From contig CAXTZG010000004.1 of the NCBI GenBank assembly GCA_964248625.1, positions 1-64,000 on the forward strand: 64,000 bases of DNA, written 5' to 3'. The notes under the pieces are model-generated. The model did no database searches. It was not told where the DNA came from and saw only the letters and a program-made list of their open reading frames with translations. This document shows, piece after piece, positions 36,383 through 45,400 of this stretch. This stretch comes from Lichenicola sp964248625. GTDB lineage: Bacteria; Pseudomonadota; Alphaproteobacteria; Acetobacterales; Acetobacteraceae. Position numbers and translations under genes: made by a program. How positions within the stretch are numbered: position 1 is the first letter of the stretch; the number at the start of each line of letters is the position of its first letter.

Positions 36383-38107
36383 CTAGTTCTCCGACCGGAT
36401 GCTGCGCGCCACTTCCTCGATGGTGGTGGTGCCTGCAAGGGCCGCATCCAGCCCGGCATCGAACATGGTCACCATGCCGGCGGAGACGGCAGCCCGCTCG
36501 ATGACGCTGTGGTCGGTGCGCGCGAAGATCAGCCGCTCGATCTCGGCATCGGGTGCGAGGAACTCCGCGATCGCCTGCCGTCCGCGATAGCCGGTGCCGC
36601 GGCAGTTCGGGCAGCCGACGGGATGGAACAGGGTGATCGGCCGGCGCTCGGTGCGGCGCTCCAGCCCGAAGCGCGCCACCAGCTCGGGCGCGGCAGGCGC
36701 TTCCTGCTTGCAGGCGTCGCACAGCCTGCGCACCAGGCGCTGTCCCATCACGCCGCGCAGCACGGCGGTCAGCAGGTAATCCTCCACCCCCATGTCACGC
36801 AGCCGGGTGATGGCGGCGGCGGCCGAGTTGGTGTGCAGCGTCGACAGCACCAGATGGCCGGTGAGTGCCGCCTGCACCGCGATCTGCGCAGTTTCCAGGT
36901 CACGGATCTCGCCCACCATGATCACGTCCGGGTCCTGGCGCAGGATCGAGCGCAGCAGGGTCGCGAACGACAATCCGATCTGCGGCTTGATCTGGATCTG
37001 GTTGATGCCCTTGAGCTGGTACTCGATCGGGTCCTCGACGGTGACGACCTTGCGGGTGACGGCGTTCAGGGTGAGCAGCCCGGTATAGAGCGTCGTGGTC
37101 TTGCCCGAGCCGGTCGGGCCGGTGACCAGCACGATGCCGTTCGGCAGCGCCAGCATCTCGTCGACCCGCGCCACCACGTGCGGCGCCAGGCCCAGCTTCT
37201 CGTAGTCGAAGGTCACCGCGTTGCGATCCAGCACGCGCAGCACCACGGTCTCGCCGTGCAGCGACGGGATGGTCGAGACGCGGAAGTCGATCTCCTGGCC
37301 GCGCACCGCGAGCTTGATGCGCCCGTCCTGCGGCAGCCGCCGCTCGGCGATGTCGAGCCGGGCCATGATCTTGATCCGCGACGTGATCGCCGGGATCAGC
37401 CGCGCGCTGGGGCTCTCCATCTCGTGCAGCACGCCGTCATAGCGGTAGCGCACCCGCAGCCGGTCCTCGAACGGCTCGATATGGATGTCGGACGCGCGGG
37501 TCTCCACGGCGCGGAAGATGATCTGGTTGACCAGCCGGATCACCGGCGCCTCGGAGGCGAGGTCCTTCAGCCGCTCGGCATCCTCCTCGAGCGGCGCCGT
37601 GTCGTCGTCGCCATGGTGCGTGGTGGCATCGTCGCGGGGGTAGAGCCGGTCGAAGGCGGCCTCGAGCTCGATCGGCACCGCGATCTCGGACTGCACCGCA
37701 AGCCCGGTGGCGGCCGCGATGGCGGACAGCGCGAACGGATCGAGCGGATCGGCGAGGGCCACGGTCAGCAGGCCGGGCTCGAACGCGATCGGCAGCGCGC
37801 GCACGTCGCGCAGGAAGCGCGCGGTCAGGCGCTCGGGCAGGATCGGCTCGACCGGATAGCGCTCGGTGGCGACGACGGGCAGGCCAAGCAGCTCGGCATA
37901 GCAGTCGGTCAGGCCGCGCTCCGACACCAGCCCGAGCCCGAGCAGGATGGTGTCGAGGCGGCCACCGCTTTCCTCGGCGGCGCGTCGGGCCCGGTCGAGG
38001 CTGCGCGCGTCGCAGCGTCCGGTCTCGACCAGGAGGCGGCCGAGGCGATCGAGCGGCGGCTCGGCCTGATCGTCGCTCCAGCCGGGTGTCGGGGTGATGA
38101 CGTTCAT
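36383..38107 (-). CDS. gspE: Type II secretion assembly ATPase E
   Basis: A 574-residue GspE/PilB ATPase. N-terminal MshEN domain (about 20-150), then the core ATPase: Walker A VTGPTGSGKTTTLYTG, Asp box and Walker B DVIMVGEIRDLETAQ, His box GHLVLSTLHTNSA, and a zinc module CDAC ... CPNCRGTGYRGR with four cysteines. It powers pseudopilus assembly from the cytoplasm. ATG at 38107 has GGGAGG about 7 bases upstream, better than the in-frame start at 38128. Confidence 0.93.
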   Translation of the reverse strand: MNVITPTPGWSDDQAEPPLDRLGRLLVETGRCDARSLDRARRAAEESGGRLDTILLGLGLVSERGLTDCYAELLGLPVVATERYPVEPILPERLTARFLRDVRALPIAFEPGLLTVALADPLDPFALSAIAAATGLAVQSEIAVPIELEAAFDRLYPRDDATTHHGDDDTAPLEEDAERLKDLASEAPVIRLVNQIIFRAVETRASDIHIEPFEDRLRVRYRYDGVLHEMESPSARLIPAITSRIKIMARLDIAERRLPQDGRIKLAVRGQEIDFRVSTIPSLHGETVVLRVLDRNAVTFDYEKLGLAPHVVARVDEMLALPNGIVLVTGPTGSGKTTTLYTGLLTLNAVTRKVVTVEDPIEYQLKGINQIQIKPQIGLSFATLLRSILRQDPDVIMVGEIRDLETAQIAVQAALTGHLVLSTLHTNSAAAAITRLRDMGVEDYLLTAVLRGVMGQRLVRRLCDACKQEAPAAPELVARFGLERRTERRPITLFHPVGCPNCRGTGYRGRQAIAEFLAPDAEIERLIFARTDHSVIERAAVSAGMVTMFDAGLDAALAGTTTIEEVARSIRSEN

Positions 38108-38164
38108 CTTCTGCCTCCCAGGCAGCAAGCACGATGACGTGACGGGAACCAGCCGCGCAAGGGT

Positions 38165-38941
38165 TCAGCCAGAGATGGCACTGGGCAGCGGCGTGATCCA
38201 GAGCCAGAGCACCCATGCGGAGCCCGCAAGGCCGGGACCGAACGGGATCGGCGCGCCGAGCCCGAGCCGGCCCCTGGTGGACAGGACGGCCACAGCCAGC
38301 GTCGCCAGCGCTGCCAACAGCACCAGGATCGGCAGGCCGGCCAGGCCGAGCCAGGCGCCGCCGGCACCCAGCAGCTTGGCGTCCCCCGCGCCGAGACCCT
38401 CGCGGCCGCGCAGACGGCGGTAGCTCCAGGCGATCGCGCGAAAGGCGAGATAGCCGGCGACCGCGGCTGCCGCATGTTCGGAAAGCGCCTGCGGATCCAG
38501 CAGGGCGCAGGCACCGAGACCCAGCAGAAGCAGAGGCAGGGTGATCACGTCGGGAAGACGAAAGCAGCGCCAGTCGATCCAGGCCAGGGCCAGCATGCCC
38601 CAGCCGAGGATGCACCCGGACCAGAGCCAGGCCATCTGCCCGGCATCGCCGCGGCCGGGGCCGGCGGCTGCGACCACCGTGATCGCGACCAGCAGGGCGG
38701 CCAGCTCGATCGCCGGGTGCAGGCGGCCGATTGGCGCCCCGCAGAAGCGACATCGTCCGCCAAGCACGACATAGCTGAGCAGCGGCACCAGGTCGCGCGC
38801 GCTCAGCACCGCGTGACAGGAGTCGCACTCGGACCGGGCGAGCGCCACCTTCCTGCCGTCCGGCAGGCGCACCACCAGGACGCCAAGGAAGCTGCCGACC
38901 ACCGGCGCCAGCAGGACCGGCAGCAGCCAGCCAGGCAGCAT
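38165..38941 (-). CDS. gspO: Prepilin peptidase (type IV leader peptidase)
   Basis: A 258-residue polytopic aspartic peptidase that cleaves and N-methylates type IV-like prepilins. It has the N-terminal zinc-binding region with CDSCHAVLSARDLVPLLSYV and CRFCGAPIG (two CxxC pairs), the first catalytic Asp in LAWIDWRCFRLPDVITLPLL and the second in GREGLGAGDAKLLGAGGAWL (GxGD motif). It processes GspG of the same cluster, encoded just upstream. Also called PilD. Confidence 0.92.
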   Translation of the reverse strand: MLPGWLLPVLLAPVVGSFLGVLVVRLPDGRKVALARSECDSCHAVLSARDLVPLLSYVVLGGRCRFCGAPIGRLHPAIELAALLVAITVVAAAGPGRGDAGQMAWLWSGCILGWGMLALAWIDWRCFRLPDVITLPLLLLGLGACALLDPQALSEHAAAAVAGYLAFRAIAWSYRRLRGREGLGAGDAKLLGAGGAWLGLAGLPILVLLAALATLAVAVLSTRGRLGLGAPIPFGPGLAGSAWVLWLWITPLPSAISG

Positions 38942-38945
38942 GCAG

Positions 38946-38964
38946 GCGGGCCCGTCCGGCCCGC
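38946..38964 (-). promoter_or_regulatory. Intercistronic hairpin after gspG
   Basis: GCGGGCC (38946-38952) pairs perfectly with GGCCCGC (38958-38964) around a 5-base loop, directly at the gspG stop and 5 bases before the prepilin peptidase start. Like the hairpin after the sugar-binding-protein gene, it may protect the upstream mRNA so that the major pseudopilin is made in excess. Confidence 0.5.
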
Positions 38965-39431
38965 TACTTGTTGCAGATCTGCGTCGCGGCGTCGTTGGCG
39001 TTGCCGGAGGGGCCGGCGGAGCAGAGATCGTAGTCGTGCCCCTCGCGGGTCGACGGGGTGCGGTAGCTGTAGGGATGGTTCCAGGGATCGACCGGGAGCT
39101 GGTTGCTCTTCACATAGGGCCCGTTCCAGTTCTCCGCATCCGACGGCTTCGACACCAGGGCCTGCAGCCCGTCGTCGCTGCTGGGATAGGTGCCGACATC
39201 GAGCTTGTACAGGTCGAGGATCTGGTCGATGCGCTCGATCGACTGGCGGGCGATGGAGATCTTGGCGCCGCCGAGCTGGCGCAGCACCGCAGGCGCCACC
39301 AGCGCGATCAGCAGGCCGAGAATGGCGATCACCACCAGCAGCTCGATCAAGGTGAAGCCGGCATCGCGGGCCGGCTCCGGATGGTGGAAACGCGCAGACA
39401 GCTGCGTGCGGAGGCGAGTGAGCATCGTCAA
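38964..39431 (-). CDS. gspG: Type II secretion major pseudopilin G
   Basis: A 155-residue pseudopilin. A basic leader of about 25 residues ends at the prepilin cleavage site DAG-FTLIELLVVIAILGLLI, with the conserved Glu at +5. The globular part shows the GspG hallmarks: RQSIERIDQILDLYKLDVGT, YPSSDDGLQALVSKP, WNGPYV and DPWNHPYSYR. It builds the pseudopilus that pushes substrates through the outer membrane. First gene of the cluster; the minor pseudopilins H-K and components C, D, L, M are absent here. Confidence 0.93.
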   Translation of the reverse strand: MTMLTRLRTQLSARFHHPEPARDAGFTLIELLVVIAILGLLIALVAPAVLRQLGGAKISIARQSIERIDQILDLYKLDVGTYPSSDDGLQALVSKPSDAENWNGPYVKSNQLPVDPWNHPYSYRTPSTREGHDYDLCSAGPSGNANDAATQICNK

Positions 39432-39689
39432 GCAGACCTCTCGGGATGGTTCGGCGCATCGGTCGGGGCACCGGCGGGCAATCTAGCAGATTCTCCGGAA
39501 AGGTCAGGCCGCGGCCCGCACCCGCGCCGCCGGGCCGTGAGGACGCCCTCCCTTCTCGGGATCAGGTGCCGAGGCGGCTCCAGGGCGTCGAGCGCTGCCC
39601 GAGAGGATGCATGCCGATGACGGACAGGTTTCGCCCGGTGCCCGATCTGCGCTAGCGTGGCGTATGACGCACAAGGCTCCGACAGGCTG

Positions 39690-40187
39690 ATGCCGGTCCC
39701 GTACCTCGCCTGCATGGGGTTGGTCGCATCGATCTATCACCTGCCGCCGCGTGTGCTGCCGTCGATCCAGGCGGTTGAAGGCGGCAGCCCCGGGATCGTG
39801 CACCACAACACCAACGAAACCGAGGACCTGGGCGTGATGCAGGTTAACACGACATGGCTGCAGCCACTCGCGCGCTACACCCATACGTCGCTGGCGGTGG
39901 TCTACACGCGATTGCGTGACGAAGCCTGCTATAATGTGGCTGCGGCCGGCGCGATCATGCGCACCTATCTCGACGAGACCGGTGGCGACATCATGCGGGC
40001 GGTCGGAGACTATCATTCGCACACGGCGTCGTTGAACACCGCCTATCAGGCGCGTGTCATCCAGTCGGCGGCCAGATTGTTCGTGCCGGGAAGCGTGATG
40101 CCGCAGGCGTCGGCACAGCGGAGCGTGGCCGAGCGGCTGGCGCTGCAGAGACGCCTCGTGCGCGACAATCGCCGCGCACGAGGCTGA
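39690..40187 (+). CDS. Lytic transglycosylase-like protein
   Basis: A 165-residue SLT-type protein. The catalytic Glu appears in IQAVEGGSPGIVHHN, and NETEDLGVMQVNTTWL is the family's G-x-M-Q-V-N motif; YNVAAAGAIMRTYLDETGGD and VGDYHSH complete the lysozyme-like fold. It resembles peptidoglycan-cleaving enzymes that open gaps for secretion machines. It is divergent from the type II secretion cluster 260 bases away, so a helper role is plausible but inferred. ATG at 39690 is preferred to GTG at 39657. No strong signal peptide is seen. Confidence 0.72.
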   Translation: MPVPYLACMGLVASIYHLPPRVLPSIQAVEGGSPGIVHHNTNETEDLGVMQVNTTWLQPLARYTHTSLAVVYTRLRDEACYNVAAAGAIMRTYLDETGGDIMRAVGDYHSHTASLNTAYQARVIQSAARLFVPGSVMPQASAQRSVAERLALQRRLVRDNRRARG

Positions 40188-40194
40188 AGTCTGC

Positions 40195-41118
40195 TCAGGC
40201 GATGGTGCCGTTGAGCTTGTTCGGGAAGAACAGATAGTTCGACGCCGCACCGCCGCCATAGACGATGTTCAGTACCTGCGCCGTCGTCCGGCGATAGGCC
40301 AGGCCGTTGCTGTCGTTGGTGACGAAGTTGTAGGCGTTCGTGTAGCCGGTCGTCTGCAGCAGCGTACCCTGGTCGTCATTCGCGCCGGCAAGCGCTGCAC
40401 GCAGGTTGGAGATCGCGTTGGTGGCAGCACCGGCGCCGAGATCGGAGAGCAGGGTGCGGATGGCGCCGGAATGATAGGCCTCGACCGCGAGAATGCCGCC
40501 GGCCGCCTCGAGATAATCCTTGTTGGTGATGTAGCGGGCAGCGCCGGCATAGGCGGTCACGCCGACATCCTCGAAGATGTACGAACCGAGCAGGAAGCTG
40601 ACATCATCGGCGAACGGGTCGAAGGTCTGACCAGCGACGATCAGTCCCGCCGCAATGGCGAGGGTGGTGAAGCTGGTGGACAGGTTGATCGCCGGACGGG
40701 CGACCGCGGCGGTGCCGAGCACGTCGCGGATGAAGCGCACATGGGCCTGCTCGTCCACGGCAATGCGCTGGGCATAGGATGCGATCGCAGCGCTCTTGAA
40801 CGGAACCAGGCTACCGCCGGTGACGGCGCCAAGCGTGCCGGTGCCGGTCACGTCGCCAGCGGCCAGACCGGTTCCGGTCGCCGCGCGCAGATAGAACTCC
40901 GCCTCGAGGTATTCGAGGTTGAGGGCGAAGTTGAAGATATCGGCATCCGTGACCGTGGCTGCCTCTGCCGCAGTGCTGCCGAACATCATGCCGCCGGTGC
41001 TGAGGGCACTCAGGGCGGCGGCGCCGGCAAGGCCAGTGCCCGCATGGCGAAACAAGTTGCGCCGGCTGACTTCCGAAGCACCGTTGGCGATCTGCTCGCC
41101 GTCTACATCGTCAAGCAT
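40195..41118 (-). CDS. Tat-exported ferritin-like domain protein
   Basis: A 307-residue protein. A twin-arginine signal (SRRNLFRHAG then a hydrophobic stretch to AEA near residue 55) is followed by a ferritin-like four-helix domain of the desiccation-related/Rds1 type: DADIFNFALNLEYLEAEFYL, DEQAHVRFIRDVLG and GGILAVEAYHSGAIRTLL carry the Glu/His ligands expected of a di-iron site. The C-terminus (LAYRRTTAQVLNIVYGG) is typical of this family in Acetobacteraceae and other alphaproteobacteria. AGGGG lies 10 bases before the ATG. Function in stress or iron handling is not established. Confidence 0.85.
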   Translation of the reverse strand: MLDDVDGEQIANGASEVSRRNLFRHAGTGLAGAAALSALSTGGMMFGSTAAEAATVTDADIFNFALNLEYLEAEFYLRAATGTGLAAGDVTGTGTLGAVTGGSLVPFKSAAIASYAQRIAVDEQAHVRFIRDVLGTAAVARPAINLSTSFTTLAIAAGLIVAGQTFDPFADDVSFLLGSYIFEDVGVTAYAGAARYITNKDYLEAAGGILAVEAYHSGAIRTLLSDLGAGAATNAISNLRAALAGANDDQGTLLQTTGYTNAYNFVTNDSNGLAYRRTTAQVLNIVYGGGAASNYLFFPNKLNGTIA

Positions 41119-41261
41119 TTGAAACGTCCCCTTAGTATAGCCGATCCTGTCACAATTCTTGCCGTAACAGGTGCTAGCTAGAATACGCGAGCAGTAACGG
41201 TGACGGATGTAGACCGACCGAAACTTTTTGCAATACGGTCCATAACGTTTTCGTTAGTTGT

Positions 41262-42410
41262 TCATGTACCGCCCTTGCGACGGGCGAGCGCCCGGCCGGC
41301 CGCGATCGAGCGACGCTCGATCAGCCGATGCAGCAGCACCGCGATCCCGAGCACCACCGCGAGCGCTGCCAGCAGGCTGGGGCCCGGTGACCAGCCGAAC
41401 CTGAGAAGCGCCAGCTTCATGACCGACGTGCCGACGACAAGATGGACCAGATAGATCGGGAAGCTGATGTCGGCCAGGCGATCGAGCGGCCAGAACGGCC
41501 GGATCCAGCGGCGCAACAGGAAGCAGCCGGAGAACAGGACGAGCGCATAGCCGTAGTTGAACAGAACAATCGGATATTGCCCGGCCTGCGGTCCGAGCCG
41601 CCAGCTATAAACAAAGGCGACCAGCAGCAGCGTCATCGCCGCGAGCAGCGCCGGAACCGGCAGGCGTCCACGCAGCCGCAGCGTGAACAGGGTGCCGATC
41701 AGCATGAAGACCAGGTAGGGGATCTCGATACGCAGCGTATCGGGAACCGGACCGGGCGGCATAGCGCGCAAGGCCAGGGCCAGACCGGCGAGGGCCGCCG
41801 CGGCGGCGATCGGCATCCAGGATGTGCCGCGCCGCAGCGGAGCCGCCAGCAGGGCTGCCAGCAGATAGAACTTGAGCTCGATGCAGAGCGTCCAATTCAC
41901 CAGGTCGATGCTGCCCAGACCGAACAGGTTGTGGATCAGCAGGGCGTTGCCGAGGATGGTCTCGCCGCCATGCGGGAAGGGCCTGTTCCACAGCCAGCCG
42001 TTGAGGTGCAGAACCGCGAGCTCGATCAGCAGGGCGGCGAGATAGGTCGGATAGATGCGCAGCACGCGGGCCAGCAGGAACGAGCCGGTGCGGTGGCGGT
42101 CGAGGGAGAACGGGATCACCAGGCCGCTGATCAGGAAGAACAGCGCCACGCCGAACGGGCCTGGCTGGAACCACGGATTGGCCGTCAGGGTGGCGAAGCC
42201 TGGCGGGGCGCCGGGCTGCACCGGCGTGGCGGTGGCGGCGGCCAGGAAGTCGCGCGCCCACCAGAACACCGCGAGCAGGTGGCTTGCCACCACCGACAGC
42301 GCCGCGACGCCGCGGAGCTGGTTGGCGAAGACCAGCCGCGGGGTGCCGCCTTGCTCGTCCGGCTCCAGCCGTCCCAGGGGCTCGGCCTGCGCCAGGATGG
42401 TGGCCGTCAT
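41262..42410 (-). CDS. Acyltransferase 3 (OafA-type) membrane O-acyltransferase
   Basis: A 382-residue polytopic acyltransferase: LVFANQLRGVAALSVVASHL (N-terminal helix with the conserved Arg and His), FGVALFFLISGLVIPFSLDR, the WTLCIELKFYLLAALLAA segment and a C-terminal ISFPIYLVHLVVGTSVM. Such enzymes acetylate or acylate polysaccharide sugars across the membrane. The ATG at 42410 overlaps the stop of the giant glycosyltransferase gene (ATGA), so the two are translationally coupled and the enzyme probably decorates that glycan (inference). Confidence 0.85.
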   Translation of the reverse strand: MTATILAQAEPLGRLEPDEQGGTPRLVFANQLRGVAALSVVASHLLAVFWWARDFLAAATATPVQPGAPPGFATLTANPWFQPGPFGVALFFLISGLVIPFSLDRHRTGSFLLARVLRIYPTYLAALLIELAVLHLNGWLWNRPFPHGGETILGNALLIHNLFGLGSIDLVNWTLCIELKFYLLAALLAAPLRRGTSWMPIAAAAALAGLALALRAMPPGPVPDTLRIEIPYLVFMLIGTLFTLRLRGRLPVPALLAAMTLLLVAFVYSWRLGPQAGQYPIVLFNYGYALVLFSGCFLLRRWIRPFWPLDRLADISFPIYLVHLVVGTSVMKLALLRFGWSPGPSLLAALAVVLGIAVLLHRLIERRSIAAGRALARRKGGT

Positions 42411-45400
42411 GCCCCGGCCCGCGTGCCGCGATCCAGGGCGCGGGTGCGGACCAGGCCGGTGACGAGGCCGTCGAGGCGTCGCGCCACGTCGGGCCACTGC
42501 CGGGCCGCGATCCAGCCCCGGGCCGCATCCTGCAGTGCCGCACGCAAGGCCGGGTCGTGCAGCAGCCGGTCGAGCCCGGCGGCAACGGCGGCGGCGTCGA
42601 TGCCGTCGAAGCGGAACACGGCCGCGTCGGCCTCGGCGAACAGATCGATCGGCGTCACCGCGACCGGCACGCCGGCGGTGAGGGTCCCGCGCAGGGCAGC
42701 GCTCGAGGCTTCCTTGGAGGGCGCGTAGGGCAGCGCCAGCAGGTCGCAGCCGGCAAGCAGCTCCAGCGACTGGTGATGGGCAAGAAAGCCGGTCTCGAAC
42801 GTCACCGAGTCAGCGAGGCCGAGCGAGGCGACGAGCGCCCGGCTGCGCGCGATCTCGTCGCGTGAGACCTGGGCGTCGTATTCGGCGTTGACCAGCAGCA
42901 GGCGAGCCTCAGGCCAGGCCCGGCGAAGCATCGCGAAGGCCTCGATCAGCGTGTCGATGCCCTTGCCGGGCAGAAAGAAGCCATAGCAGCCGATCACCGG
43001 CCCGTCGGCGCTGCCGGGCTCGATGCTCCGCACCGGGCGAAGCGGCAGCGGCGCCGCCACGCCATGCGGCAGCAGCACCACGTTGGCGGCAAGCCCGAGC
43101 GCCTGCAGCCGGTCCAGGTCGGCCACGGTATGGACCAGCACGCGGTCGATCCGGCCGAGCGACAACAGCACGGCGGCCTGCGCCGCGACCGGAAGATCGA
43201 GCAGATGGCGGGTGTTGTGCAGCGTCGCCAGCACCACCCGGCCACGCAGCGCCGGATGGTCGAGGATGGCCGCCATGGTCTCGAAGGGCAGCAGGCCGGG
43301 CTGGTGCTGCAGCATCACCGCATCGGCGTCGTCGGCGGCGAGGGCCGCGGCGAGCGGCTCCAGCGTGCGCGGGTCGCCGACCTGCCAACAGGGCCAGAAC
43401 CGGCCGGCCTCCGGCCCGTCCGCATCCTCGGCGGCCGTGCGCCGGTCGCAGAGCACGCGGATGCGTCCGCTCTCGTCGCCCAGCCCGTCCAGCAGCTGGC
43501 GGGAATATTCCGACACCCCGCAGCGCAGGTTCCAGCTCGACACCCAGCTGAGCCGCACCGGCGCCGGCGGGGCTGCCAGCAGCAGCTCGGTCGCCAGCCG
43601 CGCGTAGGCGTCGGCCAACGTCCCGGGTCCGGGCAGGGCGGGCGGCTCAGGCACGACCGGCCCGCGCGCGACCGCCTCGCGCAGGGCGGCGACCAGGTCG
43701 TCCTCGTCCGGCTCGAACCACAGCGAGTGCGGGCTCGCCAGATGGCTGCCCGACCGGGCCGCCCGGCAGTCCAGCAGCCGGACGCCCGGCAGCGGGAGGC
43801 CGGCCTCGGCGCAGAAGTCGAGATGGCCGCCGCGTCCGGTGACGATCAGCGGCAGGCCTGCCGCCAGCGCCTCGGCGGCCGGCAGGTTGTAGCCTTCGCC
43901 GCGCGTCGGCAGCACCATCGTGTCGGCGTCGGCATACAGCGCCAGCAGCCCGTCTGCGTCGAGATCGCGGTCGATCAGCTCGACCGCGGCTAGGGCCGGA
44001 TCGGCGGCACGCAGCGCGGCCAGCATCGCCGCTACCTCGTTGTGCGGGTTCGGGAAGCCCTTGATCACCAGCCGGACCGGATCGTGCGCCCGGAAGGCGC
44101 GGGCCCAGGCGCGCAGCAGCACATCGACGCCCTTGCGCGGAAAGCAGGAGGAAACGTGCAGGAAGCGATGCGCGGCGCCGGCCGGGCGGGCAGCACGCGT
44201 CTCGCGCAGGGCGGCAAAGCCGTCCAGCCGCACCGCCGGCGGGATGACGCGGACCGGGATGCGGAGGCCGGACTGGATCAGCACGTCGCGCACGAAGCCG
44301 GTGGGTGCGACGACGGCGCGGAAGCTGGCCTCCAGAACCGCGACCGTGGCCGCCGGCAGCAGGGATTCCTCCCAGAACAGCATCGCCACCGGCACGTCGC
44401 CGGGGCGTGGCGGCACATGCACCGGATAATGCTGGCTGATGACCAGCTCGGGCCCGGTCGGGTGCGGGGGGCGATGCGCCAGCTCCGATATTGCGCCGGC
44501 CTGCTCCTCCGGCACGCCGGATAGATCCAGGGTCGGGCCGCCTTCGACCGGCAGCAGCCGCACCCGGCCGGGACGGGCGGCCTCCAGCCGCAACGCCAGG
44601 TCCCGGTTGATGGCGGCCAGGCTGTAGCTGCCATTGATATGGCCGGTGACGGAGTAGCGCAGGTTGTCGTGCAGCAGCGGCGCGGTGGCCGGGTCGGCGG
44701 GCAGTGCTGCACCCGCCCGCAGCAGCGCCTCGGCCAGCACCGTGCGCTGCCGGTCGAGCGCGAACCGGTCGAGCCGGACCGCCTGGCGCGCGCGCTGCGA
44801 TGCCCGTGCGTCGCCGTCCAGGGCCAGCGCCAGCAGCGCGGCGGCAACCGGACCCGCCTCGGTGCTGTCCAGCAGCCGGCCGGCACCCGCCAGCGTGTAG
44901 GGCACGGCACCGCCGGGCCAGGCCAGCACCGGCACGCCATGCGCCATCGCCTCGATCAGCGGCACCCCGAACCCCTCGTGCCGGCTCAGCGAGACATACA
45001 GGTCGGCCGCGCCGTACCAGGCATCGAGCGCGTCGTCGGGCACCGGACCGGTGAGCACGACATGCGGCTCCAGCCCGAGGGCCGCGATGCGGGCACGCAG
45101 CAGCACCGCGTAATGGTCGTCGCTGCCGTCGTCGCGGCCGACCAGCACCAGGCGGGATGCGGCGGGATAGCCGGCGCGGAAGGCGGCAAAGGCCTCGACC
45201 AGCTCGAGCTGGCCCTTGGCTTCGTTGATGCGGCCGACGAACAGCAGCGTGAGCAGCCCGTCCTCGCGCAGCAGGGCGGCCCGCCCGACCGCATCCGCGG
45301 CGCGCCGGCGCAGCGCGTCCACATCGAACAGCAGGGTGCAGGCCCGCACCGGCGCGATCCGGAGGCGGCGCAGCTCGATGGCGTTGTATTCGCTGTCGGC

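Noticed and set aside
34847..38137. A ~1096-codon open frame on the plus strand
   Set aside because: Antisense to gspF and gspE; low-complexity Arg/Gln/Ala translation typical of the shadow of GC-rich genes.
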